NCBI RefSeq assembly: GCF_900090235.1
Contig: NZ_LT607750.1
Coordinates: 4,207,001-4,271,000 of the forward strand
Length of the DNA stretch: 64,000 nt
Direction: 5' to 3'
DNA from: Micromonospora echinaurantiaca
Lineage (GTDB): Bacteria > Actinomycetota > Actinomycetes > Mycobacteriales > Micromonosporaceae
The notes beneath the pieces are model-generated. The model had not been told where the DNA came from and did not search any database. It worked only from the letters and a program-made list of their open reading frames with translations. Position numbers and translations under genes: made by a program. Every line of letters begins with the position of its first letter. The first letter of the stretch is position 1. This document shows positions 1 to 8,387 of this stretch, piece by piece.

Positions 1-764
1 AGGGTGACCCGCTTGTGCTCGCGGCCACTGCGGAACCACCGGTCGGCCGTCGGGCCCCAGTCGGTGAGCAGCAGCGGCCCGGCCGGGTAGAGGTGCCGGG
101 ACAGGAACCGGGTCAGCGTCGGCGCGACGTTCCACGCGCCGGTGGAGAGGTAGAAGACCGGCGCTCCCGGGTGCGCGGTGACCAGCCGCTCGTAGAGCAC
201 CGCCATGCCGGGCACCGCGGTGCGGGCGTGTTCGTCCAGGACGAACGTGTTCCACGCGGCGAGCAGCGGGCGGGGCAGCGCGGTGACCATGACCGTGTCG
301 TCGATGTCGGAGATGACACCGAACCGGACGTCCGGGTCGAGGATGCGTACCGGCGCCTCCACCGGCTCGGCGTCCGGCATGCTCAGCCGCACCGACCCCC
401 AGCCGGGCGGCAGGTCGGCCGACACCACGGTGTCGATGAAGCCGCTGCGGTCGGCCTGCGCCTCGTGCCGCACCCCACCCGCCTCGATGGTCACCGTCAC
501 GTGCTTGGCCGGCAGGGTGGTGAAGCTGCGCCAGCCGCGCACCTTCTCCAGCCGGGCCCGCTGGCGGGTGTCCGGCCGGCCCAGCAGCACCCGGCACATC
601 ACCCGCACCCAACCCGGCGCGCCGTAGCCGGTGTACGCGATGATGTTGATCCGCCAGCCGGTGCGCCGCAGCCGGCGCTCGACCAGCTGGTGGATGGCGT
701 CCTCGATCCGCGCGGCCCGGTGCAGGTGCGGTACGGCCAGCTGGCCGGCGGGAGTGGGTGGCAC
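1..764 (-). CDS. App1-like phosphatase (DUF2183), C-terminus cut by window edge
   Basis: The protein reads off the left end of the window, so its C-terminus is missing. It has the DUF2183/App1 signature: a HAD-like catalytic segment with ISDIDDTVM, followed by the YLSTGAWN region and a downstream TDWGP motif. App1 in yeast is a phosphatidate phosphatase; bacterial members are assumed to be phosphatases of unknown substrate. The N-terminal part (HRAARIEDAIHQLVERR, then a beta-rich segment) matches the extension usual in actinobacterial members. I chose the GTG at 764 because an AGGG lies 8 nt upstream; another in-frame GTG is at 773. It is divergent from the next gene. The family call is firm, the substrate unknown. 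Confidence 0.82.
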   Translation of the reverse strand, partial: MPPTPAGQLAVPHLHRAARIEDAIHQLVERRLRRTGWRINIIAYTGYGAPGWVRVMCRVLLGRPDTRQRARLEKVRGWRSFTTLPAKHVTVTIEAGGVRHEAQADRSGFIDTVVSADLPPGWGSVRLSMPDAEPVEAPVRILDPDVRFGVISDIDDTVMVTALPRPLLAAWNTFVLDEHARTAVPGMAVLYERLVTAHPGAPVFYLSTGAWNVAPTLTRFLSRHLYPAGPLLLTDWGPTADRWFRSGREHKRVT

Positions 765-902
765 GTTTGCCACCCTGCCACACCCCGGCCAGGCCGGCCA
801 CGCGAGACGACCGCACCGCCCGGCGCCGGCTCCGCCGATCCGCCGCGCCCGTCCGGCCGTACGTGAAACACTCCGGTCGGGACGACGACGGGGGCGTTGG
901 TC

Positions 903-2516
903 GTGTCGCAACCAGTGCGCAACCGGGAGCGTCGGCGCCCGCAGCTCGACCGGCCGGCGCTCGTCGCGCTGCTGTTCGGCCTGGTCGGGGTCGGCTACCG
1001 GCTCGTCCTGACGCTGCAGACCGTGCCCGTCTCCAACAGCGACGAGGCGACCTTCGGGCTGGCCGCGCTGCACATCGCCGAAGGCCGGCACCGCCCGGTC
1101 TTCCTGTACGGGCAGCGCTACATGGGGATGCTGGAGTCCTACCTGGCCGCGCCGCTGGTGGCGCTGGCCGGCCCGAGCTGGCCGGTGCTGCGGCTGCCGC
1201 TGCTGGCGCTCTACGCGCTCTTCCTCTGGCTGATCCACCGGCTCACCCGGCGGATCGCCTCGCCGTGGTTTGCCACCTTCGTCGTCGGCCTGCTGGCGCT
1301 CGGCTCGGAGCGGGTGATCCGCGACCAGGTCACCGTGGTCGGCGGCCGGCCCGAGGTGAAGGCGGCGGTGCTGCTGATGCTGCTGATCGTGGTGGGGCTC
1401 GCGCAGCGTACGCTCCGCCACCGGCGGCTGGCCGTCGGGCTGTTCGGCCTGCTCGCCGGGATGGCCGTCTGGTCGGACTGGCTGATCGTGCCGTACCTGG
1501 TGGTCGCCGGGCTGGCCCTGCTCTGGGTGCTCCGGCGGGAGCTGCTCGGCTGGGCCGGCGGACTGCTGCTGGTCGGCTTCGGGCTCGGCGTGGCGCCGAT
1601 GGTCCGGGACAACCTGGTCGCCCCGCCCGGCGAGGACTCGGTGTCGGTGTTCCGCGAGATCAGCGCCGGAACCGGGGCCGTACCGCCGTGGTCCGAGCGG
1701 CTGCGCGGCGGGCTGCTGGAGGGGGTGCCGCTGGCCGGCGGGCTCTGCCCGGTCGACGGCTGCGCCCGCTGGCAGGAGTGGTTCGGGCTGCTCTACCCGG
1801 TGCTGCTGGTGGCCGCCGCGGCGGTGGCGGTGGTCGCGTACCGCCGCGGCGGCCCGCGCGGCCGGCGGGTCGGCCCGGTGGTGCAGCTCGCGCTGGTCGT
1901 CGGCGCCGCCGCCACCCTGGCGTCGTACCTGCGCAGCCCGCAGGCCGCCACCGACCCGCTGGGCAACGCGCGCTACCTGTCGGTGCTCCAGCTGTCGCTG
2001 CCGGCGGTGCTCTGGCCGCTCTGGCTGGCGGCGGTCGCCTGCTGGCGGGGCACGGTCGGGGTGGCCGGCCGGCTGACCGGCGCGCTCGCCACCGCCGCGC
2101 TGGCCGCGCTGGCCGCCACCACGCTCGTGGTCACCGTGCTCTTCGCCGCCGTCGGCACGGCGGCGTCGCGGACCGAGGAGCGGCAGGCCCGCGACCTGGC
2201 CGCCGCGGTGCGCGGCAGCGGCCTGCGCGAGGTGTACGCCGACTACTGGACCTGCAACCGGCTGGTCTTCAACACCGCCGAGGAGGTGGTCTGCGGGGTG
2301 CTCGACGGCCACCTCACCCCGGGGCAGAACCGGGTGCCGGCGTACTGGGACCGGGTGGGGCGGGCCGACCGGCCCGGCTACGTGGTCGAGGCCGGCTCGA
2401 CCCTGGAATGGCGGCTGCGCCGGCTGCTCGGCGACCGGGCCGACGCCGCGCTGGTCACCGAGGCGGGCGGGTATCGCGTGTACCACCCGGCGGAGCCGGT
2501 GCGGCCGTGGCAGTAG
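903..2516 (+). CDS. Polytopic membrane protein, GT-C/GT39-like
   Basis: About 537 aa with roughly ten hydrophobic segments spread over the first 430 residues and a soluble C-terminal domain of about 110 residues. An acidic pair sits in the first extracytoplasmic loop (SNSDEATFG), the place where GT-C glycosyltransferases such as ArnT and the mannosyltransferases carry their catalytic Asp/Glu. This suggests, but does not prove, a lipid-phosphate-sugar-dependent glycosyltransferase. The start could be TTG 897 or GTG 903; I prefer GTG 903 because a GGGGG run lies 8 nt upstream. It is followed by yaaA on the same strand after 58 nt. The donor and acceptor cannot be read from sequence. Confidence 0.75.
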   Translation: MSQPVRNRERRRPQLDRPALVALLFGLVGVGYRLVLTLQTVPVSNSDEATFGLAALHIAEGRHRPVFLYGQRYMGMLESYLAAPLVALAGPSWPVLRLPLLALYALFLWLIHRLTRRIASPWFATFVVGLLALGSERVIRDQVTVVGGRPEVKAAVLLMLLIVVGLAQRTLRHRRLAVGLFGLLAGMAVWSDWLIVPYLVVAGLALLWVLRRELLGWAGGLLLVGFGLGVAPMVRDNLVAPPGEDSVSVFREISAGTGAVPPWSERLRGGLLEGVPLAGGLCPVDGCARWQEWFGLLYPVLLVAAAAVAVVAYRRGGPRGRRVGPVVQLALVVGAAATLASYLRSPQAATDPLGNARYLSVLQLSLPAVLWPLWLAAVACWRGTVGVAGRLTGALATAALAALAATTLVVTVLFAAVGTAASRTEERQARDLAAAVRGSGLREVYADYWTCNRLVFNTAEEVVCGVLDGHLTPGQNRVPAYWDRVGRADRPGYVVEAGSTLEWRLRRLLGDRADAALVTEAGGYRVYHPAEPVRPWQ

Positions 2517-2574
2517 GCCCGCCCCGTACGCTGACCGGGCCGGCCCGATCGCCGGCACGATCGAGGAGTCACCG

Positions 2575-3369
2575 ATGCTCGTCCTGCTGCCACCCTCGGA
2601 GGGGAAGGCCGACGCCGGCACCGGCCGCCGGCTGGACCTGACCCGGCTCTCCCTGCCGGAGCTGACCCCGGCCCGGGAGGAGGTGCTGGCGGCCCTGGTC
2701 ACTCTCGCCACCGGCGACCCGGAGACGGCGCGGGCCACGCTCGGGCTCAGCCCCGGGCAGGCCGGCGAGCTGCGGCGCAACGCCCGGCTGCGGGAGGCCG
2801 CCACGGCGCCCGCCGGCCGGATCTACACCGGGGTGCTCTACGAGGCGCTCGACCTGGCGTCGCTGCCCCCAGCGGCGCTGCGCGCGGCCCGCCGGTCGGT
2901 GCTGGTCAGCTCGGGTCTGTGGGGCGCGGTCCGGCTCACCGACCGGATCCCGCCGTACCGCTGCCCGATCGGGGTGAAGCTGCCGGGCGTCGGCGCGCTG
3001 GCGACGTGGTGGCGGCGGGCGCTGGCGCCGGCGATGATCGAGGCGGCCGGCGACGGGCCGGTGCTCGACCTGCGTTCCGGCGCGTACGCGGCGACCTGGA
3101 CGCCCCGCGGCAAGCTGGCCGAACGCACGGTGACCGTCCGGGTGCTGCACGAACGCGACGTCAACGGGGTGCCCGTCCGGTCCGTGGTGAGCCACTTCAA
3201 CAAGGCGACCAAGGGTCGGCTGGTCCGTGACCTGCTGCTCGCCGGCGCCCGGCCGCGGACCGCCGACGGGTTGGTGACGGCGCTGCGCGACCTGAAGTAC
3301 CCGGTGCTGGAGCAGCCCACGGCAACCGGACGGCCACGGGTGGTCGACGTGGTGGTCACCGAGCTGTAG
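2575..3369 (+). CDS. yaaA: YaaA family peroxide-stress protein
   Basis: 264 aa, the usual length for YaaA (DUF328/UPF0246). The N-terminus has LLPPSEGK, and the C-terminal half has the conserved basic VSHFNKATKGRLVRDLL stretch. In E. coli YaaA lowers intracellular free iron during hydrogen peroxide stress and binds DNA; its biochemical activity is not settled. A GAGGAG ribosome binding site lies just upstream of the ATG. Nothing nearby is obviously oxidative, so the role is taken from the family only. Confidence 0.9.
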   Translation: MLVLLPPSEGKADAGTGRRLDLTRLSLPELTPAREEVLAALVTLATGDPETARATLGLSPGQAGELRRNARLREAATAPAGRIYTGVLYEALDLASLPPAALRAARRSVLVSSGLWGAVRLTDRIPPYRCPIGVKLPGVGALATWWRRALAPAMIEAAGDGPVLDLRSGAYAATWTPRGKLAERTVTVRVLHERDVNGVPVRSVVSHFNKATKGRLVRDLLLAGARPRTADGLVTALRDLKYPVLEQPTATGRPRVVDVVVTEL

Positions 3370-3470
3370 GGCAGCCGCAAGATTTCCTCAAGGCTGGCGC
3401 GGATCGGTACCGCGGGGGCGGCGCACGGGTAACGGTAAGGGGACCCGACGCCCCACGAGGAGCGCCCCTG

Positions 3471-4133
3471 TTGGAACCGACCCTGCTCGACCGCCCCCGG
3501 CTGCCGGCGACGCCGCCGCCGCTGGACTGGCTGACCCTGGCCGACGCGTTCGAGGCCGCCTGCCTGCTGCGCTGCATGCCCCCACCGGCCGGGGTCGGGC
3601 ACCGGCAGCCGCCCCCGCCGCACCGCAACGGCACGGTGGAGTTCAACCGGGAGGAGGCGGCCCAGCGGATGCGGCAGCTGCTCGCCCGCCTCGACGTCCC
3701 GGTGGAGCACGAGCTGGCCGTCGGCGGGCTGCGCCGCCGCTACGAACTGCACCGGCTCTCGGTGCCCCGGGAACACCGGCCGGCGTACGCCCGGCTACTG
3801 GAGGCCGGCTGGCGGCAGGGGCGGCGGGAACTGCTCGGCGGGCCGTTCCCCGGCGCCTCGATGCCGCGCCGGGTGTGGCGGCCGCGGCTGGCCGCGGCGG
3901 CCTGGCGGGCCGCCCTGCTGGCCGGCGGACGGCACGTCCGCCGGCACATCCTCGGCGTACGGCTGACCGACCGGGAACTCGCCGCCGTGCTGATCCGCGG
4001 CGCCGCCCTGCTGGACGTCCCGGCGCTGCTCCGCCCGGGCACCGGCTGCTTCCTGGTCAGCGTCGCCGACGGCCCCGACCGTCAGCGCATCCTGCACAGC
4101 ACCGCCCTCGGGCCGGCCAACCGGGCCAGCTGA
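3471..4133 (+). CDS. Hypothetical protein, 220 aa
   Basis: Not recognised. The protein is soluble, Arg-, Leu- and Ala-rich, and has an N-terminal Pro-rich segment (residues about 11-55, including a PPPPH run) followed by what looks like a helical domain (EEAAQRMRQLLARLDVP). The TTG start at 3471 is supported by GAGGAG ending 8 nt upstream. Codon usage is typical of the window and no overlapping frame is better, so I believe it is a real gene. It sits alone between yaaA and the TAXI lipoprotein, on the same strand. Confidence 0.6.
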   Translation: MEPTLLDRPRLPATPPPLDWLTLADAFEAACLLRCMPPPAGVGHRQPPPPHRNGTVEFNREEAAQRMRQLLARLDVPVEHELAVGGLRRRYELHRLSVPREHRPAYARLLEAGWRQGRRELLGGPFPGASMPRRVWRPRLAAAAWRAALLAGGRHVRRHILGVRLTDRELAAVLIRGAALLDVPALLRPGTGCFLVSVADGPDRQRILHSTALGPANRAS

Positions 4134-4300
4134 GCCCACCGGCCTCCCGGCGGTGGTGCTGCACGGCGGCCCCCGCTCCGGCGCCCCGGCCCGACCGGGG
4201 CCGCCGGCCCCGGCCCGCGCAGGACGAACCGCTCGACCGCCTCGGCCGGCCCGGGCTCCGGGCTTGCGTGCCGTCGCCCGCAGGGCGCAGAGTGCAGCGC

Positions 4301-5266
4301 GTGAGTCGATTCCGGTCCCGTCGCGCCCGCCCGCGCCCCGCCCGCCCGCGGGCGCTGCTGGCGCTGCTGCTGGTCGCGGCGCTGACCGGCGTCGCCGGCT
4401 GCCGCGACGCCCCCGCCGCGTCGGTGCCGATCCGGATCGCCACCGGCAGCCCGACCGCCGTCTACCACGCCTTCGGGCAGTCGCTGGCCGCCATCCTCAA
4501 CCGGGAGCTGCCCGGGGTGCGCGCCAGCGTGGTGGTCACCGCCGCCTCCGCGGAGAACGTCCGGCTGGTCGGCGCCGGCGACGCCGAGCTGGGCTTCACC
4601 CAGGCCGACGTGCTGCCGGCCGCGCCCGCCACGCACCCGTCGGTGCTCGCGGTGGCCCGGGTCTACGACGACCTGCTGCACCTGGTCACCACCGCCGGCG
4701 GCCCGGTGCGCACGCTGGCCGACCTGCGCGGCCGGCGGGTGTCGGTGGGCGCGGCCGGCTCCGGCACCGAGATCACCGCGAGCCGGCTGCTGGCGGTGGC
4801 CCAGTTGGGCGACAACGCGGTCCACCGCGAGCGGCTGGGCCTGGACGACTCGGTCGCTGCGCTGCGGTCCGGGCGGATCGACGCGTTCTTCTTCTCCGGC
4901 GGGCTGCCGGTACGGGCCGTCGAGGAGCTGTCCGGCGCCACCGCCATCCGGATCGTCGACCTGGGCGACTGGACCGATCCGCTGCGCCACGGCAACCCCG
5001 AGGTGTACGTCTCCCGGGACATCCCCCGCTCCGTGTACGGCGTGGACCCGGTCACCACGGTGGCCAACCCGAACTTCCTGGTCGTCCGGGCCAACCTGCC
5101 GGAGTCACTGGTCCGGGAGGTGACCCGGCTGCTGATGGAGCGCCGGGCGGAGCTGGCCGCCGCGCATCCGGCGGCCGGGCGGATGAGCCCCCGCGCGGCG
5201 ATCGCCACCGCCCCGCTGCCGCTGCACCCCGGCGCCGCCGCCTGGTACCGCGCCACCAAACCCTGA
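4301..5266 (+). CDS. TAXI family TRAP-type solute-binding lipoprotein
   Basis: 321 aa. A basic N-terminus and a hydrophobic stretch end in a lipobox (GVAGC), so it is probably a lipid-anchored extracellular protein. The mature part is a TAXI-type periplasmic-binding fold: IRIATGSPTAVYHAFGQ at the start, then the GAAGSGTEITA and FFFSGG segments typical of the family. TAXI proteins usually deliver solutes (for example glutamate) to TRAP permeases, but no TRAP permease gene is next to it. In actinobacteria such proteins often sit beside a sensor kinase, as here: the histidine kinase/response regulator pair lies convergently downstream, so a sensory role is possible. The GTG start was chosen to give a complete signal peptide. 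Confidence 0.85.
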   Translation: MSRFRSRRARPRPARPRALLALLLVAALTGVAGCRDAPAASVPIRIATGSPTAVYHAFGQSLAAILNRELPGVRASVVVTAASAENVRLVGAGDAELGFTQADVLPAAPATHPSVLAVARVYDDLLHLVTTAGGPVRTLADLRGRRVSVGAAGSGTEITASRLLAVAQLGDNAVHRERLGLDDSVAALRSGRIDAFFFSGGLPVRAVEELSGATAIRIVDLGDWTDPLRHGNPEVYVSRDIPRSVYGVDPVTTVANPNFLVVRANLPESLVREVTRLLMERRAELAAAHPAAGRMSPRAAIATAPLPLHPGAAAWYRATKP

Positions 5267-5274
5267 TCCCAACG

Positions 5275-5339
5275 GTGATCGTCTGACGGTGGGCAGGTCC
5301 ACGGTCGCCCTCCCGGCCTGCTCACGATCAGACGATCAC
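5275..5339. terminator. Inverted repeat between convergent genes, likely bidirectional terminator
   Basis: A perfect 12-bp inverted repeat (arms 5275-5286 and 5328-5339, GTGATCGTCTGA and its complement) separates the TAXI gene from the convergent histidine kinase gene. The right arm contains the kinase stop codon. The 41-nt loop is long, so either it folds further or the arms act as a protein site. Termination is inferred from its convergent position. Confidence 0.5.
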
Positions 5340-6761
5340 GGCGCCCCGGGGTGTGGGGGCGGTGGGTGTGGAGTCGGGGGGTGGGGGGTGGTCGGTGGGG
5401 GTGGGGAACCAGAGGCCGGCGACGAGGCCGCGGGGCTGCCCGGGGCGCATGGTGAGCCGCCCGTCCGAGGCGTCCGCCAGCACCGCGGCGATGGTCAGGC
5501 CCAGCCCGGCGCCGTCGACGTTCTGCACCTCCGGCGCCCGCCAGAAGCGTTCCGTCGCCTGGCCCAGCTGGCTGGCGGTCATCCCCGGGCCGGTGTCCCG
5601 CACCTCCAGCGCGATCCCGCCGTCCTGCCGCCGGACGGTCACCGTCACCTCCCCGCCGGCGCCGCTGAACTTCACCGCGTTGTCGATCAGCGCGTCCAGG
5701 GCCTGGTCGATGGCGGTCGGCACGGTCCGCGCGTACGCGGGCGCGTCGGTGGCCACCAGCCGGAGGGTGACCGACCGGTGCCGGGCCAGCGGCTCCCAGG
5801 CGGACATCCGGGCGGCGGCCACCTCCGCCGCGTCCACGGTCACCCGCTGGTTCTCCCGCCGCTCGGCGCGGGCCAGGGTGAGCAGCGCGTCCAGCACCAG
5901 GGCCAGCCGGTCGGTCTCCTCCAGGGCGAGCCGGTGCTCCGCGCGCCCCTGCGGATCGGTCAGGCTCGGCCCCAGTTCCTCCACCCGCAGCCGCAGCGCG
6001 GTGAGCGGATTGCGTAGCTGATGACTGGCGTGCGCGACGAAGGCGCGTTGCCGGTCCATCACGTCCGACACCACGTCGGCCATGTGGTTGAAGCTGGTCG
6101 CCAGCCGGCGCAGCTCGGGCGGACCCAGCCGGTGCTGCACCCGGGCGCCCCGGTCCCCCTCGGCGATCTCGTGGGTGACCGCGTCCAGTTCGGTGACCGG
6201 GCGAAGCACCCAGCCGGCCAGGCCGAACGCGGTGAGCACGCAGGCCAGCACCGCGAGCAAACCCAGCCCGGCAAGCAGCAGCCACCAGGTGGTGACGGTA
6301 CGGCGGACCGCGTCGGCCGGGGTGGCGGTGACCACCGCGCCGAGCACCTCGCCGCCGTCGTTGATCGGCACCGCCACCACGATCGGCCCGTCCACCCACG
6401 GCCAGACCGACTCCGGTCCGCTGGCCTGCTGGCCGGAGAGGGCGGTGTCCAGCGCCGCGCCGGTGCCCGGGGCGGCCCGCCAGCTCGCCGAGGCGACCAC
6501 GGTACGGCGGTCCCGGTCGACCACCGCCGCGCCGATCCCGTACAGCTCGTCGTAGCTGCGCAACTCGTTGTCGATCGGGCCGGGCGTTCCGCCGCGCAGC
6601 GCCGGCCCCGCCAGCGAGGCGAACCGGGTCGCGTCGGCGAGCCGGTCGGCGCGGACCCGGTCGGTCTCCCGGGTGGCCAGGGTGGCCGCCAGCGGGGTCT
6701 CCAGCGCCATCAGGACCAGCACCATCAGCAGCAGATAGCTGATCACCAGGCGGCGGCGCAC
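5328..6761 (-). CDS. Two-component sensor histidine kinase
   Basis: 477 aa. One transmembrane helix at the N-terminus (ISYLLLMVLVLMAL), an extracytoplasmic sensor of about 130 residues, a second helix, then HAMP, the H-box HASHQLRNPL with the phospho-accepting His near residue 245, the N-box (ALIDNAVKFSG), DTGPGM and GAGLGLTIA. It is an OmpR-class orthodox kinase. The GTG start follows the response-regulator stop after 10 nt, so the pair is one operon. The last 25 residues are a Pro/Thr-rich tail (PTPTDHPPPPDSTPTAPTP) encoded by a strongly strand-skewed tract next to the inverted repeat at 5275-5339. The signal is unknown; the convergent TAXI lipoprotein is a candidate partner. Confidence 0.92.
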   Translation of the reverse strand: MRRRLVISYLLLMVLVLMALETPLAATLATRETDRVRADRLADATRFASLAGPALRGGTPGPIDNELRSYDELYGIGAAVVDRDRRTVVASASWRAAPGTGAALDTALSGQQASGPESVWPWVDGPIVVAVPINDGGEVLGAVVTATPADAVRRTVTTWWLLLAGLGLLAVLACVLTAFGLAGWVLRPVTELDAVTHEIAEGDRGARVQHRLGPPELRRLATSFNHMADVVSDVMDRQRAFVAHASHQLRNPLTALRLRVEELGPSLTDPQGRAEHRLALEETDRLALVLDALLTLARAERRENQRVTVDAAEVAAARMSAWEPLARHRSVTLRLVATDAPAYARTVPTAIDQALDALIDNAVKFSGAGGEVTVTVRRQDGGIALEVRDTGPGMTASQLGQATERFWRAPEVQNVDGAGLGLTIAAVLADASDGRLTMRPGQPRGLVAGLWFPTPTDHPPPPDSTPTAPTPRGAVIV

Positions 6762-6771
6762 CAGTGCCCCC

Positions 6772-7428
6772 TCACTCGCCGCGCAGCCGGTAGCCGACCC
6801 CGCGCACCGTCTCCACCAGGCGCGGGTCGCCCAACTTGCCGCGCAGCGAGCCGACGTGCACCTCAACGGTGTGCCGGTCGGCCCAGGTGGTGCCCCAGGC
6901 GTCGAGCAGGATCCGGTCGCGGGGCACCGCCACCCCCGGCTGCCGGGCCAGCGAGAGCAGGATGTCGAACTCCTTGCGGGTGAGCGCCACCGCCCGGCCG
7001 GCCACGGTCACCGTACGGGCCGCCACGTCGATCCGGACCGGCCCGGACTCGATCAGGTTGCGCTCGGGCACGGTGTGCGCGGCCCGGCGCAGCACCGCCT
7101 CGATCCGGGCCTGCAGCTCCACCATCGAGAACGGCTTGACCACGTAGTCGTCCGCGCCGAGCCGCAGCCCGAGCACCCGGTCCCGCTCCTCGCCCCGGGC
7201 GGTCACCGCGATGATGCCGAGTTGCGAGCTGCGCCGGCGCAGCTCCCGGCACAGGTCGGTGCCGTCGCCGTCGGGCAGGGTCAGGTCGAGCAGGACCAGG
7301 TCGCAGGGGGCGGCGGAGAGCGCGGCGGCGACGGTGGCGGCGTGCTCGACCTCGTAGCCCCGCCGGGTGAGGGCGGACGAGAGCGCGGCGGCCACCCGGC
7401 GGTCGTCCTCGACCAGCAGGATGCGCAA
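6772..7428 (-). CDS. OmpR/PhoB family response regulator
   Basis: 218 aa. The receiver domain begins RILLVEDD; the phosphorylated Asp is D48 in LLLDLTLPDGDG, with the conserved Thr (VTARG) and Lys (VVKPFSM). The C-terminal winged-helix DNA-binding domain has LTRKEFDILLSLA and VEVHVGSLRGKLGD, ending VRGVGYRLRGE. TTG at 7428 is the only start that gives a normal receiver N-terminus; a GGGGGA motif lies 4-5 nt upstream. It is the first gene of the operon with the kinase at 5328. Confidence 0.92.
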   Translation of the reverse strand: MRILLVEDDRRVAAALSSALTRRGYEVEHAATVAAALSAAPCDLVLLDLTLPDGDGTDLCRELRRRSSQLGIIAVTARGEERDRVLGLRLGADDYVVKPFSMVELQARIEAVLRRAAHTVPERNLIESGPVRIDVAARTVTVAGRAVALTRKEFDILLSLARQPGVAVPRDRILLDAWGTTWADRHTVEVHVGSLRGKLGDPRLVETVRGVGYRLRGE

Positions 7429-7526
7429 GCGGGTCCCCCATTCGTCGGTCCGTCGACCCGAATGGTGGCAGAAGCCGGACCGGGGCGGGAGGGCCGGCCC
7501 CGGTGGTACGGCGTCGGTCGGACGCG

Positions 7527-7844
7527 CTAGAGGCCGAAAGTGTCGTCGGCGACGGCGTCCCGGACTCCGTCCACGAAGCCCCGGAAGCCGGGATCGTCGT
7601 GGCTGGCCGGCACGCTGGTCACGTTCTCCCCGGTGGCCTGGGTGACCGCGTCGACCAGCGGCGGGAAGTCGATCTCGGCGTCGGCCAGGGTGTCGTCGTC
7701 GGCCTCGCCGAGGTTGATCACGTGCTGCACGTCCTCGCTCGGCGTGTCCGGGTCCTCGGCCCACTCCCCGCCGGCCTGGTAGCACTCGTCGTACAGCGCG
7801 CGCTGGCTGTCGGTCCAGTCGTCGTCGTAGCTCTGCATCGCCAT
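7527..7844 (-). CDS. Small acidic hypothetical protein
   Basis: 105 aa, very acidic (QSYDDDW, EADDDTLADAE), with no signal peptide or membrane segment. I do not recognise it. A GGAGAGGG run directly precedes the ATG; the second in-frame ATG at 7838 has better ribosome-binding-site spacing and could be the true start. The gene is on the same strand as the two-component genes, 98 nt upstream of the regulator, but probably separately transcribed. Confidence 0.6.
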   Translation of the reverse strand: MAMQSYDDDWTDSQRALYDECYQAGGEWAEDPDTPSEDVQHVINLGEADDDTLADAEIDFPPLVDAVTQATGENVTSVPASHDDPGFRGFVDGVRDAVADDTFGL

Positions 7845-7954
7845 CCCTCTCCGAACCGCTCCACCTGAGCATGCCGGGCCGGAGGCGACGGACGGGCCGG
7901 TACCGGCGAAACCGGCCGCGCCGGGACGAGCCGCCCGCCGCCCTCCCGGGCGCG

Positions 7955-7966
7955 TAGGCTCCCGAT
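7955..7966 (+). promoter_or_regulatory. Leaderless promoter -10 (TAGGCT) for DUF952 gene
   Basis: TAGGCT lies six nucleotides before the GTG start codon and no ribosome binding site is visible. This is the spacing of a -10 element for a transcript beginning at the start codon, which is common in actinobacteria. Inference from sequence only. Confidence 0.45.
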
Positions 7967-8305
7967 GTGATCTACAAGCTGCTGCCGACCACCGAGTGGG
8001 ACGAGGCGCTGGCCGCCGGGCGCCTGGCGGGCACGGCCGTGGACCGGCAGGACGGCTTCGTCCACCTCTCGGCCGCCGACCAGGTGGTGGAGACGGCCCG
8101 CCGGCACTTCGCCGGCGTCACCGGGCTGACCCTGCTGACCGTCGACCCGGCCCGGCTGGGCGACGCGCTGCGTTGGGAGCCGTCCCGCGGTGGGCAGCTC
8201 TTCCCGCACCTGTACGGCCCACTGCCGGTGGCCGCCGTGGTGGCCGCGCAGGCGCTGCCGGCGGACACCCCGGCCGCCGACGCGGTGGCCGCCCTGCTCG
8301 ACTGA
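7967..8305 (+). CDS. DUF952 family protein
   Basis: 112 aa, the full length of DUF952 proteins, starting MIYKLL and containing DGFVHLSAADQV and the LFPHLYGPLP segment that define the family. DUF952 resembles glutathione-S-transferase-like or ADP-ribosyl-type folds, but no activity is established. The GTG start is probably leaderless (TAGGCT six bases upstream). It is convergent with the CDP-glycerol transferase gene, with a strong hairpin between. Confidence 0.85.
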   Translation: MIYKLLPTTEWDEALAAGRLAGTAVDRQDGFVHLSAADQVVETARRHFAGVTGLTLLTVDPARLGDALRWEPSRGGQLFPHLYGPLPVAAVVAAQALPADTPAADAVAALLD

Positions 8306-8331
8306 GCGGTTCCCGGCGTACGCCGGACAGG

Positions 8332-8368
8332 GCCGCGCCCGGGACGACGTGGTCGTCCCGGGCGCGGC
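8332..8368. terminator. 17-bp perfect hairpin between convergent genes
   Basis: Arms 8332-8348 and 8352-8368 are perfectly complementary over 17 bp around a GTG loop. It lies between the DUF952 gene (+) and the TagF-like gene (-), so it can terminate both. There is no T-tract, as is usual in high-GC actinobacteria. Confidence 0.8.
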
Positions 8369-8387
8369 GAGGTCGGTGCGCGCGCGC

